A stretch of 37,711 bases of DNA from Clostridiales bacterium (GCA_012517815.1 JAAYUF010000114.1:1-37711), one strand, 5' to 3'; counted from the first letter of the stretch, positions 1-8,784 are shown. The notes: a model not told the origin generated them from the letters alone. Numbers and translations are program-made.

Positions 1-125
1 GCTTCGCCCAGCTGCGCCAGGGTCATGGTAATCGCCGCCGTCAGCGTCGTCTTGCCGTGATCCACGTGCCCGATCGTTCCGATGTTCACGTGCGGCTTGT
101 TGCGTTCAAAATGTGCCTTCGCCAT
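1..125 (-). CDS. tuf: Elongation factor Tu, N-terminal 41 residues (cut by window edge)
   Basis: EF-Tu is the GTPase that delivers aminoacyl-tRNA to the ribosome. Only the first 41 codons lie in the window. They read [20 protein letters not shown] and continue into the P-loop [10 protein letters not shown], which is diagnostic of EF-Tu/SelB/IF2-type GTPases; the [19 protein letters not shown] leader is specific to EF-Tu. The ATG is at 125-123 and a perfect AAGGAGG lies at 140-134. It follows fusA by 68 bases on the same strand, the usual end of the str operon. The gene continues off the left edge; nothing suggests it is broken. Confidence 0.97.
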   Translation of the reverse strand, partial: MAKAHFERNKPHVNIGTIGHVDHGKTTLTAAITMTLAQLGE

Positions 126-193
126 GGGTGGTTCCTCCTTAATTACAGATGTGCAAGCGATTCAACGCTTTCAATTTGGGGAAAATGGGTGAC

Positions 194-2278
194 TCAGTCG
201 TCCTTGCGTCCGCGTCCGGTCACTTTTTCGGCAATGCTCTTGGGCACTTCCTCGTAGTGGTCAAACTGCATGGTGAACAGCCCGCGGCCCTGCGTGCGGC
301 TGCGAAGGTCAGTCGCGTAGCCGAACATCTCGGAGAGCGGCACGAACGCGTGCACGCTCTGCTCGCCCAGCCGGGCTTCCATGCCCTCGATGCGGCCGCG
401 TCGGCTGGAGATGTCGCCGATCACATCGCCCATGTACTGCTCGGGGATGATGACCTCGACCTTCATCATGGGTTCCATCAGGCATGGATCGGCTTTGGAC
501 AGCGCTTCCTTGAAGGCCATGGAGCCGGCGATCTTGAAGGCCATTTCGGAGGAGTCGACTTCGTGGTAGCTGCCGTCGTAGACGCTCGCCTTGAAGTCCA
601 CCACCTCGAAACCGCCCAGAAGGCCGCTCTGGGACGCTTCGCGGATACCGGCGTCGATGGGCGCGATGAATTCCTTGGGAATCACGCCGCCCACGATTTT
701 GTTCTCGAAGGAATATCCCTCGCCGGGCGCGACGGGTTCGATGCGGATTCGGCAGTGACCGTACTGGCCGTGGCCGCCGGTCTGGCGGACGTAACGGCCT
801 TCGGCCTCGGCGGCGCGGCGAATGGTTTCGCGGTAGGCCACCTGGGGCTTGCCGACCGTGGCCTCGACCTTAAACTCGCGCATCAGGCGGTCCACGATGA
901 TTTCCAGGTGGAGTTCGCCCATGCCGGAGATGATGGTCTGGCCGGTCTGCTGGTCGGTATAGGTTTTAAAGGTCGGATCCTCTTCGGCGAGCTTGATCAG
1001 CGCCATGGTCATCTTATCCTGGCCGGCCTTGGTTTTGGGCTCGATGGCCACCTGGATCACGGGATCCGGGAAGTCCATGGATTCGAGGATGACCTGGTTG
1101 CTCTCGTCGCACAGGGTATCGGCGGTGGTGGTGTCCTTCAGACCCACGATGCCGCAGATTTCTCCGCTGTAGACGGTATCGACCTCTTCGCGGTGGTTGG
1201 CGTGCATCATCAGCAAACGCCCGACGCGCTCGCGCTTTTGCTTGGTGGAGTTGAACACGTAGCTGCCGGAGGACAGCATACCGCTGTAGACGCGCACGAA
1301 GGCCAGCTTACCCACGAACGGGTCGGTCATGATCTTGAAGGCCAGCGCGGAGAGCGGTTCGGCATCGGAAGCGTGGCGCACAATCTCCGTATCCGGGTCG
1401 CCGGGCTTCGTGCCGCGGATGGCCGGGATGTCCAGAGGGCTGGGCATGTAGGCGATGACGGCGTCCAGCATGGGCTGTACGCCCTTGTTGCGGTAGGATG
1501 TGCCGCACAGCACCGGCGTCATGTCGTTGGCGATGGTTGCCTTGCGGATGGCGGCCCTGATCTCGTCCACGGACAGCTCCTCGCCGCTGAAGAACTTCTC
1601 CAGCAGCGCCTCGTCCTGTTCGGCGACGGCTTCGATCAGGTACTGACGGTACTCCTCGGCCTGTGCGAGAAGCGATTCGGGGATGTCCTCATCGCGTACG
1701 TCCTTGCCTTCGTCGTCATAATAGACCTCGGCTTTCATGCGAACGAGGTCGACGATGCCCTTGAAGGTGTTTTCGGAACCGATGGGCAGTTGGATCGGTA
1801 CGGCGTTGGCGTTGAGGCGCTCCTTCATCATGTTCACCACGCGGAAGAAGTCCGCGCCGGTGATGTCCATCTTGTTGACATAGGCGATGCGGGGCACCTT
1901 GTATTTGTTGGCCTGGCGCCATACGGTCTCGCTCTGGGGCTCCACGCCACCCTTGGCGCAGAATACGGCGACGGCGCCATCCAGCACGCGCAGGCTGCGC
2001 TCCACCTCGACGGTGAAGTCCACATGGCCGGGGGTGTCGATGATGTTGATGCGGTGACCGTCCCACAGGCAGGTTGTCGCGGCGGACGTAATGGTGATGC
2101 CGCGCTCCTGTTCCTGCTCCATCCAGTCCATGGTGGCCGCGCCTTCATGCACCTCGCCCATGCGATGCGTGCGTCCCGTGTAAAACAGGATGCGCTCGGT
2201 GGTCGTCGTCTTACCGGCGTCGATATGGGCCATGATGCCGATATTCCGCACCTTTTCCAGGGGGTGACTTCTAGGCAT
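194..2278 (-). CDS. fusA: Elongation factor G
   Basis: EF-G is the cytoplasmic GTPase that drives ribosomal translocation and, with RRF, recycling. The 694-residue length is standard for bacterial EF-G. The P-loop [13 protein letters not shown] lies near residues 17-29, followed by the RGITITSAA switch region, the DTPGHVDF G3 motif and the NKMD G4 motif (near residue 137). The domain IV and V sequence continues to a normal C-terminus with a lysine/arginine-rich tail. The ATG at 2278 has an AAAGGAG site at 2296-2290. It sits 48 bases downstream of rpsG and 68 bases upstream of tuf, so it is an internal gene of the str operon and should be read from the promoter at 3832-3860. The complementary strand is open over the same stretch; that is a GC-rich shadow, not a gene. 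Confidence 0.98.
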   Translation of the reverse strand: MPRSHPLEKVRNIGIMAHIDAGKTTTTERILFYTGRTHRMGEVHEGAATMDWMEQEQERGITITSAATTCLWDGHRINIIDTPGHVDFTVEVERSLRVLDGAVAVFCAKGGVEPQSETVWRQANKYKVPRIAYVNKMDITGADFFRVVNMMKERLNANAVPIQLPIGSENTFKGIVDLVRMKAEVYYDDEGKDVRDEDIPESLLAQAEEYRQYLIEAVAEQDEALLEKFFSGEELSVDEIRAAIRKATIANDMTPVLCGTSYRNKGVQPMLDAVIAYMPSPLDIPAIRGTKPGDPDTEIVRHASDAEPLSALAFKIMTDPFVGKLAFVRVYSGMLSSGSYVFNSTKQKRERVGRLLMMHANHREEVDTVYSGEICGIVGLKDTTTADTLCDESNQVILESMDFPDPVIQVAIEPKTKAGQDKMTMALIKLAEEDPTFKTYTDQQTGQTIISGMGELHLEIIVDRLMREFKVEATVGKPQVAYRETIRRAAEAEGRYVRQTGGHGQYGHCRIRIEPVAPGEGYSFENKIVGGVIPKEFIAPIDAGIREASQSGLLGGFEVVDFKASVYDGSYHEVDSSEMAFKIAGSMAFKEALSKADPCLMEPMMKVEVIIPEQYMGDVIGDISSRRGRIEGMEARLGEQSVHAFVPLSEMFGYATDLRSRTQGRGLFTMQFDHYEEVPKSIAEKVTGRGRKDD

Positions 2279-2326
2279 ATACGATGGGTCTCCTTTCGAA
2301 TGCGCATTGCGTGAGATCAGGCTTTC

Positions 2327-2809
<483 letters not shown>

Positions 2810-3037
2810 TTAACATTGGTCTTGGCGGCCTTGCCGGCCGCCTGCGGCGTTCCAATCCGTTCCCGGCGATTGTTTGCGCGCTGTACACGGGTTTTCAGAC
2901 GGCCGTCAGCATCAGCCGCTCCGTGTTCACGGAAAGCCACGCGGTGTGCGGGGCGGGTGGCGTGGGGTTACACGCTCGCCTGCCTGGCGCCTGCGCCCGC
3001 TTCGAAAGAGCTCCTGCATGGGCAGCGCAAAGTGCGG

Positions 3038-3412
3038 TTACTTCTTGGGCCGCTTGGCGCCGTACAGGGAACGGGCCTGCATCCGCTTGGCAACGCCGGC
3101 GGTATCCAGCGCCCCGCGGATGATGTGGTAACGAACGCCGGGCAGATCGCGTACGCGGCCGCCGCGGATCAGCACCACGCTGTGCTCCTGCAGGTTGTGG
3201 CCGATGCCGGGGATGTAGCACGTACCTTCGATCTGATTGGTCAGACGGATACGCGCGATTTTGCGAAGCGCCGAGTTAGGCTTTTTGGGTGTCGCGGTTT
3301 TCACGCTCAGGCACACGCCGCGCTTCTGCGGGCATCCCTGCAGGATGGGAGCCTTGGAGTGCTCCTCCAGCTTTTCCCGCCCTTTGCGAACCAACTGATT
3401 GATCGTGGGCAA
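3038..3412 (-). CDS. rpsL: 30S ribosomal protein S12
   Basis: S12 sits at the decoding centre and controls translational accuracy. The product of 124 residues starts [22 protein letters not shown], carries the [17 protein letters not shown] block containing the streptomycin-determining lysine (K in PKKPNS) and the second site in [14 protein letters not shown], and ends in KRPKK. The start is TTG at 3412-3410: families of S12 begin MPTINQLV, and a GGAGGTG site at 3425-3419 lies 6 bases before this TTG. The GTG three codons upstream is part of that ribosome site and cannot be the start. Wild-type lysines at the streptomycin positions suggest sensitivity by this route. Confidence 0.97.
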   Translation of the reverse strand: MPTINQLVRKGREKLEEHSKAPILQGCPQKRGVCLSVKTATPKKPNSALRKIARIRLTNQIEGTCYIPGIGHNLQEHSVVLIRGGRVRDLPGVRYHIIRGALDTAGVAKRMQARSLYGAKRPKK

Positions 3413-3420
3413 AAATAACA

Positions 3421-3425
3421 CCTCC
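3421..3425 (-). promoter_or_regulatory. Ribosome-binding site fixing the TTG start of rpsL
   Basis: The minus strand reads GGAGG followed by TG and six more bases before TTG. This rules out the in-frame GTG at 3421-3419, which overlaps the site itself, and fixes translation at TTG 3412. Confidence 0.85.
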
Positions 3426-3476
3426 GAGTTAGTCTATCCATAAAGGCCCCTCAACCCCAGGAGCATTACGGTAAGG

Positions 3477-3722
3477 TTAGGAAAGCAGCGCGGCCGCTGC
3501 CGTGGGCACGCCCACCAGGCACAGCTTGCCCAGCTTCTCCATGGTATCCACCGCCGTCACGGGCACCTGATGCTCGTCGCAGGCCGCCTGGACCTGACGG
3601 TAGATGAAGTCGTCCGCATCCCGGCTGACAAACACGCGAACGGCCCGACCGTCCCGCACGGCGCGCAGCACCTGTTTGGTGCCCACCACCCGTTTGCCGG
3701 GCTGGCGCAGCTGATCTTCCAA
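3477..3722 (-). CDS. L7Ae/YbxF-family ribosomal-type RNA-binding protein
   Basis: Members of this family (B. subtilis YbxF, about 82 residues) bind kink-turn RNA. The product is 81 residues. It shows GTKQVLRAVRDGRAVRVFVSRDAD near the N-terminus, matching the G-x-x-Q/K-x-x-x-A-I/V signature that contacts the kink-turn, then a central V-P-V-T-x-V and a C-terminal GVPTAAAALL. The start is TTG at 3722: a GGAGGTGG site lies at 3737-3730, seven bases before it. The open frame runs upstream to 3860, but that end falls inside the -35 element of the promoter, so the long version cannot be translated. It is the first gene of the str operon, 64 bases before rpsL, the position ybxF holds in Bacillus. The rpoB/rpoC genes that often precede it are absent here. 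Confidence 0.88.
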   Translation of the reverse strand: MEDQLRQPGKRVVGTKQVLRAVRDGRAVRVFVSRDADDFIYRQVQAACDEHQVPVTAVDTMEKLGKLCLVGVPTAAAALLS

Positions 3723-3729
3723 AGCGGTT

Positions 3730-3737
3730 CCACCTCC
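3730..3737 (-). promoter_or_regulatory. Ribosome-binding site fixing the TTG start of the L7Ae-like gene
   Basis: Minus strand GGAGGTGG, seven bases upstream of TTG 3722-3720. It decides between an 81-residue family-length product and a 127-residue open frame that begins in the promoter. Confidence 0.8.
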
Positions 3738-3831
3738 GGCTGGGATGTCGTCTTTGCCTTTGTTCAGGCCGGATGCGGCAGTGTCTGCCACATTTTGCCT
3801 CGTGCGAGTGCACATAACGGGCAACCATAGC

Positions 3832-3860
3832 ATATTAGCACGATCGCGCGGGTTTGTCAA
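3832..3860 (-). promoter_or_regulatory. Sigma-A promoter of the str operon
   Basis: On the minus strand TTGACA (3860-3855), a 17-base spacer and TAATAT (3837-3832) make a near-consensus promoter. The predicted start is about 3825, giving a leader of roughly 100 bases before the TTG of the L7Ae-like gene. No other strong promoter is seen before rpsL, so the whole operon probably depends on it. In the leader, CCGGC (3772-3768) could pair with GCCGG (3740-3736), covering part of the ribosome site; this is only a weak 5-bp pairing. Confidence 0.9.
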
Positions 3861-4395
3861 CGATGACGCGGGAGGAAGCGCAGTCGGTGTGGATTGCAGG
3901 CTGCATTGCAGGCGTCCGGGCCAGGTCGGACCGGCCCGACCCGTTCACGAAAAAAACGGCCGTCGCGCGGAGGATCGCGCCGGCTGTCGGGCAACGGGGC
4001 CGCGCCGGGAAGGGCTGAAACGGTCCGCGAGTGGGCGTTTGAGCACAGCGCGGCGTGCGGTGCGGCAACCGGGGAACGGCCCTGTGCCCCGCACCCGGCC
4101 CCTGGCCCGGTCAGTGTACCATGCGGGAAACGGCCCCGCAATGCAACATCGGGTGCGGAAATGGACAGAATGAGCTTAAGCGTGGTAAACGCCCGCCCCA
4201 GGGCGCACGCGCGCAACGCGGCATACCTCCGGCCGAGGCGCGCGCCGCGTCCTCAGCCGGGCCCGTGTTCGGGAGAACCCCCGCTTTCCGGCCGGCTGCG
4301 GCATACGGGAACCGAACGCGCGCGGTTGAGCACGCTCGCCTTTGGTTGCGCGCGGCCGCGCGCCGTGGTACACTGCTGCCGGAGGGCGCCGCGGA
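3861..4395. other. Intergenic region, 535 bases, no gene recognised
   Basis: GC-rich spacer between the str promoter and the 3' end of the DMT pair. Several open frames cross it, but none has a ribosome site or family-like sequence. It contains a 16-bp perfect palindrome, GCGCGCGGCCGCGCGC (4348-4363), which has no T-run on either side and is too simple in composition to call. Confidence 0.6.
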
Positions 4396-4848
4396 TCAGG
4401 ACCTGGGCGTTTCGGCGGGCCGTGCGTTCGTCCGCGCGTACTGCGCGAGGCCCAGCAGCACCAGCGCGCCGCCCAGCAGCTTGCCCGGGCTGAACACGCC
4501 GGTCAGCAGATAGTCCAGCATCAGCCCGCCGCCCAACTGCCCCAGAAAAATCAGCAGCGTCGCCTGAAACGCGGACAGCCGAGGCGTGAGGTAGATGGTC
4601 AGGCGGATGAGCACCACGCCGACCGCGCCGCCCAGGAACATCGACACCGAACGGAAGGTGAGAACGCCAAGCGGCTGCGCGTCGGCAGGCGCGCCCAGCG
4701 CCGCCAGCGCCAGTAGCGACGTCCCCAGCCCCGTCAGGTAGTTGAGCAGCGTACCCATGGGCAGGCTGTTGTGCCGCGCGTACAGCGCGTTGAGGTACCG
4801 GGAGATCACCGTGTTTGCGCCCACCAGGGCGGCGACGAACAGCATCAT
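4396..4848 (-). CDS. YdcZ-type (DUF606) small DMT transporter subunit, second of a pair
   Basis: The product of 150 residues is almost entirely hydrophobic, with about five predicted membrane helices. It matches the YdcZ/DUF606 half-size branch of the drug/metabolite transporter superfamily: an N-terminal GANTVISRYLNALYARHNSLPMGTLLNYLTG, a central SMFLGGAVGVVLIRLTIYLTPRL and a helix with FLGQLGGGLMLDYL. Such proteins are encoded in pairs and are thought to form a ten-helix transporter from two five-helix halves. The substrate is not known. The start at 4848 lies 13 bases after the stop of the partner gene, so the two are co-transcribed and probably co-assembled. Both genes are divergent from a Crp/Fnr regulator that likely controls them. 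Confidence 0.82.
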   Translation of the reverse strand: MMLFVAALVGANTVISRYLNALYARHNSLPMGTLLNYLTGLGTSLLALAALGAPADAQPLGVLTFRSVSMFLGGAVGVVLIRLTIYLTPRLSAFQATLLIFLGQLGGGLMLDYLLTGVFSPGKLLGGALVLLGLAQYARTNARPAETPRS

Positions 4849-4861
4849 GTGCGCACCCCCC

Positions 4862-5284
4862 TCACAGCCAGATCATCACGGCCACGCCGCCGGCGATCAG
4901 CGCCAGGCTGATCAGATGCCGGGGTTGGAACGGCCGCCTGTCCGCCCCGAAAAGCCCGAAGTGATCCACCAGAAGCCCCGTGACCACCTGCCCCAGCAGC
5001 ATCACGGCCACGGAAACCGAAACGCCCAGCGACGCGAAACTGAGGTTGCAGCCCAATACCGTGAGCACGCCCAATACGCCGCCCATATAGCCGTACCAGG
5101 GCGTGCCCCGGTTCCAGCGCAGTTTTTCCCCACGGACGGCCATCCACAGGAGGATCGTCGCCAGCCCGACCAGATGAACCAACACCGTCGCCTGATGGTT
5201 GCCGTACCAGGCGGCCAGATCGCCGTTTTGCACCACGGTCACGGAGATCAGCACACCGCTGATCACGGCCAGAAGCGCCAGCAT
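4862..5284 (-). CDS. YdcZ-type (DUF606) small DMT transporter subunit, first of a pair
   Basis: The product of 140 residues begins MLALLAVISGVLISVTVVQNG and has about five membrane helices, including GGVLGVLTVLGCNLSFASLGV and the SVAVMLLGQVVTGLLVDHFG segment typical of YdcZ proteins. The LGQxxxGLxxDxFGL motif also occurs in its downstream partner as FLGQLGGGLMLDYL, showing the two are homologous halves. The start is ATG 5284: GGGAGGGA lies at 5298-5291, and the longer open frame to 5413 would run through the promoter. Transcription should begin near 5308 from an extended -10 promoter lacking a -35, with a palindrome at the activator position. The likely role is efflux or uptake of a small metabolite; the substrate cannot be read from sequence. 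Confidence 0.83.
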   Translation of the reverse strand: MLALLAVISGVLISVTVVQNGDLAAWYGNHQATVLVHLVGLATILLWMAVRGEKLRWNRGTPWYGYMGGVLGVLTVLGCNLSFASLGVSVSVAVMLLGQVVTGLLVDHFGLFGADRRPFQPRHLISLALIAGGVAVMIWL

Positions 5285-5314
5285 CCTGCATCCCTCCCGT
5301 CTGTTTACACGGCC

Positions 5315-5323
5315 AGCATAGCA
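5315..5323 (-). promoter_or_regulatory. Extended -10 promoter of the DMT pair, no -35
   Basis: The minus strand reads TGC then TATGCT (5320-5315), an extended -10 element. At the 16-18 base spacings the expected -35 positions read CACGGG, TCACGG or ATCACG, none close to TTGACA. Such promoters commonly need an activator. Predicted +1 is about 5308, leaving a 24-base leader that contains the ribosome site. Confidence 0.6.
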
Positions 5324-5342
5324 GATTTCGCCGCGGCCCGTG

Positions 5343-5356
5343 ATGACGGATGTCAT
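5343..5356. promoter_or_regulatory. Candidate Crp/Fnr-family operator
   Basis: ATGAC-GGAT-GTCAT is a perfect 5-bp inverted repeat with a 4-base spacer, the same 14-bp geometry as FNR sites (TTGAT-N4-ATCAA). Its centre (5349.5) falls at -41.5 from the predicted start of the DMT operon, the class II activation position. A Crp/Fnr-family gene starts 44 bases away on the other strand. Binding itself is inferred. Confidence 0.6.
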
Positions 5357-5399
5357 ATGCGCGACCCGCGAAACCGGACCGAAACAAGGAGCGAATGCC

Positions 5400-6059
5400 A
5401 TGAATGCGTCCACAGGGGCCCTGTGGCGGCGGCACGAGGACCGGCTGCCGCCGCTGGCGGGTTATCCGCTGCTGTCCCGGCGGTTTACGGCCGGCCAAAC
5501 CATCGTCACGGCGGGCGAGCCGTTGCGGTGGCTGGGTTTCATCGTGGAGGGAAGCGCCGCCGTGCGCACGCTGATGGAAAACGGGCGTGTCGCGATGATC
5601 ACCGAATATCGCGGCGTGCAGACGGTGGGCGAGTTGGAGCTGCTCACCCAGGAGCCCGCGTACCTGACCTGCGATATTCGGGCGATCACGGTTGTGGAGA
5701 TGCTCTATATCCCCCTGGACGCGGCGCGGGAGAAGCTGCTTCACGACGCTGCGATGCTGCGGTTTCTGGGTCGCGAGGTTGCCCGCAAACTGGAGCAGAC
5801 GTCCCGGCTGGCCGCGCAGGACAGGCTGTATCCGCTGGCGGCGCGGCTGGCGGCCTATCTGCTGCACGCCTGCCGGGACGGCGTCGCGGCGCCGCACCTG
5901 ACGCGGCTGAGCGAGCTGATGGGCACCAGCTACCGGCACCTGCTGCGGACGCTCGGCTTGTTTGGCGACGCGGGGTGGATCGCCCGGGAGGGAGGCGGTT
6001 ACCGCGTGCTGGACGCGGACGCGCTGGCGCGCCTCGGCGAAGGGGTGCGCTACGACTAA
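5400..6059 (+). CDS. Crp/Fnr-family transcriptional regulator (YeiL-like)
   Basis: The product of 219 residues has an N-terminal cyclic-nucleotide-binding-type beta-roll (about residues 20-125: RRFTAGQTIVTAGEPLRWLGFIVEGSAAV, VGELELLTQEPAYLTCDIRAIT) and a C-terminal winged helix (about 160-215: HLTRLSELMGTSYRHLLRTLGLFGDAGWI). The SYRHLLRTL recognition helix and the overall pattern resemble YeiL-type members. The cNMP phosphate-binding RxS signature of true Crp is not obvious, so the ligand is unknown; there is no N-terminal FNR-like cysteine cluster. The start is ATG 5400, with CAAGGAG at 5385-5391; the open frame extends further upstream but without a ribosome site. It is divergent from the two YdcZ genes, and a 14-bp palindrome between them is the obvious target. 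Confidence 0.85.
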   Translation: MNASTGALWRRHEDRLPPLAGYPLLSRRFTAGQTIVTAGEPLRWLGFIVEGSAAVRTLMENGRVAMITEYRGVQTVGELELLTQEPAYLTCDIRAITVVEMLYIPLDAAREKLLHDAAMLRFLGREVARKLEQTSRLAAQDRLYPLAARLAAYLLHACRDGVAAPHLTRLSELMGTSYRHLLRTLGLFGDAGWIAREGGGYRVLDADALARLGEGVRYD

Positions 6060-6193
6060 GCCCGACGGGCGGGGCCGCACTGGGCAAGGCTGAACACGGC
6101 AGGGGCTGGCCGGCTGCGTTCAGCGCAGACCCGCGCCCCGACGACGGGATTGTAAATCATCACGTGCCCTGGCCTGCCCAGGCAAGGGGACGG

Positions 6194-6222
6194 TTGCAAC
6201 TTGCACCCGCGCATGATACCAT
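6194..6222 (+). promoter_or_regulatory. Probable promoter of the SpoIID-domain gene
   Basis: TTGCAA (6194-6199), a 17-base spacer and TACCAT (6217-6222) preceded by TGA, so an extended -10. The predicted start is near 6229, about 90 bases before the gene. The -10 is only four of six matches. Confidence 0.45.
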
Positions 6223-6317
6223 GACCGTAGAAGGCTGCGGCGCACCGCGGCGGGGCGCAACCGCCCGAGGGGGCGGAACGCCCGCGCGGAAAAGACGCGG
6301 CCTCCGGGAGGCAAACC

Positions 6318-8156
6318 ATGAAAAAAAACCTGTTGCGACGGCTGCTTGCCGGCCTGATCCTGTCCGCCGTGCTGGCGTCCGCGGCGTTCGCAGCCGCGCT
6401 GGGCGAGGGCGGGGATACCCTCCCGGCCGCCAAGGGCGAAGCGCCCCGGTCGATCCGCGTGCTGCTCACGCGGCTGGGCGGAGCCGACCGGCTGGATGTG
6501 AACCTCAACGGCGCGTACAGCGCGCAGGTGGGCGATACGACGCTGATGTTCGGCCGGGGCAGCGATCTGGCCATCCTGCTTAAAGACGGCCGCATGGTGC
6601 TCTACTACGCGGGCCTGAGCGTGGACGCCGGTCAGGAGATGACCCTCCTGCGCCATCCGGCGGAGGAGGGCACGCTCAACGCCATCCGGTTTGCCAACAA
6701 CACCGCGCTGTATGAGGGCGATCTGCGCGTAACGGTGGTCGACGGAGCGCTCCGCCTGATCCTGACCCTCGGGGTGGAGGATTACCTGGGCGGCGTCGTG
6801 CCCTATGAAATGAGCGACAGCTTCCCGCTGGAGGCGCTCAAGGCGCAGGCGGTGGCGGCGCGCACCTACGCGGTCAGCAAGGCGAAAGCCAACGGCAAGA
6901 AGGAATACGATCTGGTGGATAACACCAACGATCAGGTGTATAAGGGCCGGCGGGAGGAATACACCCGTGCCGCGCAGGCCATCGCGGAGACAAGCGGCGT
7001 GTGCGGCTTTTACAAGGGCGAACTCGCCATGTGCTATTACGCCGCGAGCAACGGCGGCCAGACCGAACTGGTCGCCCACGTGTGGGACCTCAAGGGGGAC
7101 TACGGCTATCTGGACATGCGCGACGACCCGTACGATCTGGAAAACCCGCAGAGCAAGGTGCAAAGCGTCGTGCTGCCCAAACAGACCACGCAGGTGACCG
7201 ACGCGCCCTATGTGCTCAGGCTGCTGCTGAGCCGCCGGCTGGAAGAGACGCTTGTGGCCGGCGGGTATGACGCCGCGCCCGAAAGCCTCCGCGTGGACAG
7301 GGTTACGGCCGTATCGGTGGATACGCCGCGCTTTGACGCGCCTTCGCGGCTGTACACCATGCTGCACATCACGTTTGCCTATTCGGCGCGCACCCGCACC
7401 GACCCCGTTTCCGCCGCCGCCCCCGCTTGGGCGGAAACCGACGAGGAGGTCAGCCTGTTTACGCCCGATCCCGCGGCGCAGCCCACGGAGGCCCCCGCGT
7501 CCGCCGTGACATTGCCGCCCGCGCCCACGGCTACGCCTGCGCCCAGCTACGGCCCGTTTGTCCCCGCTCCGGGCCTGGTGACGCTGGATATCCCGATTTT
7601 CCCAAACGCGGAAAAGGCGCTGTCGCTGGGCATCAACAGCTACGACAACGAGCTGATCACCGTGACCGAAGAGGCGGACAGCTTCACCATTGCGTCCCGG
7701 CGCTACGGCCACGGCGTGGGGCTGAGCCAGCGCGGCGCGGAATGGATGGCCGGCCGCTACGCCATGGGATACCGCGAAATTCTGGCCTTCTACTACCCCG
7801 GCATGACGCTGATGCGCTATGCCGAAACGGAGACGGCGCTGCCCTCCGTCGCCCCCGCGCTGATGGAAACCGCCGGCCCCGTGCCCACGCCCACGCCGCG
7901 CCCCACCCTGATGCCGGTTGCGGAAACGCTCCCGCCGGGCGCGTGGTACGCCGAGGTGACGGAGATCGACGACGACTCCTCCCTGAACCTGCGCGCCTCG
8001 CCGGACGCGTCCGGCACCATCCTGATGCGGCTTTTCAAACACCAGCGGCTGATCGTGCTGGAAAAGTGCCCGCAGGAGGGCTGGGTGCGCGTTCGCACCG
8101 ACGTCGCGGAAGGCTACGTGATGGAAAAATTCCTGACGCAGGGGCTGGCGCAGTAA
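6318..8156 (+). CDS. Secreted SpoIID-domain protein with C-terminal SH3-like domain
   Basis: SpoIID enzymes are lytic transglycosylases that cut peptidoglycan glycan strands. The product has 612 residues: a Sec signal peptide (MKKNLLRRLLAGLILSAVLA, ending around ASAAFA-A), then the SpoIID core. The signature YLGGVVPYEMSDSFPLEALK at about residues 156-175 includes the glutamate (E164) that aligns with the catalytic residue of SpoIID, followed by AQAVAARTYA. The second conserved block, YGHGVGLSQRGAEWMAG, comes only near residue 466 because long Pro/Thr/Ala-rich linkers interrupt the fold. Residues about 548-612 form a bacterial SH3 domain (LNLRASPDASG, GWVRVRTDVAEGYV). The start has GGGAGG at 6306-6311. 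It stands alone, not beside other sporulation genes, so it may be a vegetative wall enzyme rather than the engulfment SpoIID. Confidence 0.87.
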   Translation: MKKNLLRRLLAGLILSAVLASAAFAAALGEGGDTLPAAKGEAPRSIRVLLTRLGGADRLDVNLNGAYSAQVGDTTLMFGRGSDLAILLKDGRMVLYYAGLSVDAGQEMTLLRHPAEEGTLNAIRFANNTALYEGDLRVTVVDGALRLILTLGVEDYLGGVVPYEMSDSFPLEALKAQAVAARTYAVSKAKANGKKEYDLVDNTNDQVYKGRREEYTRAAQAIAETSGVCGFYKGELAMCYYAASNGGQTELVAHVWDLKGDYGYLDMRDDPYDLENPQSKVQSVVLPKQTTQVTDAPYVLRLLLSRRLEETLVAGGYDAAPESLRVDRVTAVSVDTPRFDAPSRLYTMLHITFAYSARTRTDPVSAAAPAWAETDEEVSLFTPDPAAQPTEAPASAVTLPPAPTATPAPSYGPFVPAPGLVTLDIPIFPNAEKALSLGINSYDNELITVTEEADSFTIASRRYGHGVGLSQRGAEWMAGRYAMGYREILAFYYPGMTLMRYAETETALPSVAPALMETAGPVPTPTPRPTLMPVAETLPPGAWYAEVTEIDDDSSLNLRASPDASGTILMRLFKHQRLIVLEKCPQEGWVRVRTDVAEGYVMEKFLTQGLAQ

Positions 8157-8342
8157 GCGGCATTGGACGGGGCGAAGCCGGAGAGCCGCCGTCGGGGCAC
8201 GCGACGGTCCCCGGCGGGCCGGCCGCGCGACTCGATTGCCGGCGGCTCATGCCAGCCGGTTCGGCGGCCAAGGCGGAACGCTGTGCGCAAGACCGCGCTT
8301 CGCCGTAGATGACGGGGCTGCGTCCGGGTCAGGCGCGCGCTG

Positions 8343-8670
8343 ACCGCAAGCGCAACGCCTGCCCGTTGACCGCGGGCGGCCGCAAACGGCCCAAGTACGC
8401 CGCCCGCAAGCGCCGCGCTTGCCCCGTTGAGCGCGGCGATCTGAATGTGCGGTGTTTTTCCGGAGAAACGACGTTTGCCCCCTGCTCGTATGCGGCCGCA
8501 AACGGCTGAAGCACACCGCCCGCAAGCGCCGCGCTTGCCCCGTTGAGCACGGCGGTCTGAATATGCGGAATTTTCCCGGAGAAACGACGTTTGCCCCCTG
8601 TTCGTATGCGGCTGCAAGCGGCCGAAGCACGCCGCCCGTAAGCGCCGCGCTTGCCCCTTGAGCGCGGAAG
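8343..8670. repeat. 116-bp tandem repeat, two full units with degenerate ends
   Basis: Unit A is 8401-8516 and unit B 8517-8632. They agree at roughly nine in ten positions and both begin CGCCCGCAAGCGCCGCGCTT. A truncated third unit starts at 8633 and fades out near 8670, and a decayed partial unit precedes the array from about 8343. Each full unit contains the short palindrome AAACG-A-CGTTT and a GCCGCAAACGGC-like motif (GCTGCAAGCGGC in unit B). There are no uniform spacers, so this is not a CRISPR array. It is probably a member of a genome-specific intergenic repeat family. Confidence 0.85.
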
Positions 8671-8784
8671 CCTCGCGCGCCCGGTATCCTCCGCCGCAAG
8701 CGTAACGCCCTCCGCCGCCCGCGGACGGCCGTCCGCGCAGGACCCGCGCAGAACCCGCGCAGCCCGCGGCCTCCCCCGCCCGTA

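Noticed and set aside
149..2314. A 721-codon open frame on the plus strand opposite fusA
   Set aside because: It mirrors a fully conserved EF-G gene, is rich in His/Leu/Asp/Val as expected from the complement of GC-rich codons, and has no ribosome site.
4348..4363. 16-bp perfect palindrome GCGCGCGGCCGCGCGC as a terminator or operator
   Set aside because: Very low complexity in a GC-rich spacer and no T-run on either side.
4366..4374. TGG-TACACT as an extended -10 on the plus strand
   Set aside because: No usable -35 and no plus-strand gene follows; it points into the end of a minus-strand gene.
6088..6123. GCTGAAC/GTTCAGC inverted repeat as a terminator after the Crp/Fnr-family gene
   Set aside because: The 7-bp stem has a long loop and no T-run.
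8401..8670. Possible CRISPR array
   Set aside because: Units are 116 bases and adjacent, with no short identical repeats separated by unique spacers, and no cas genes nearby.
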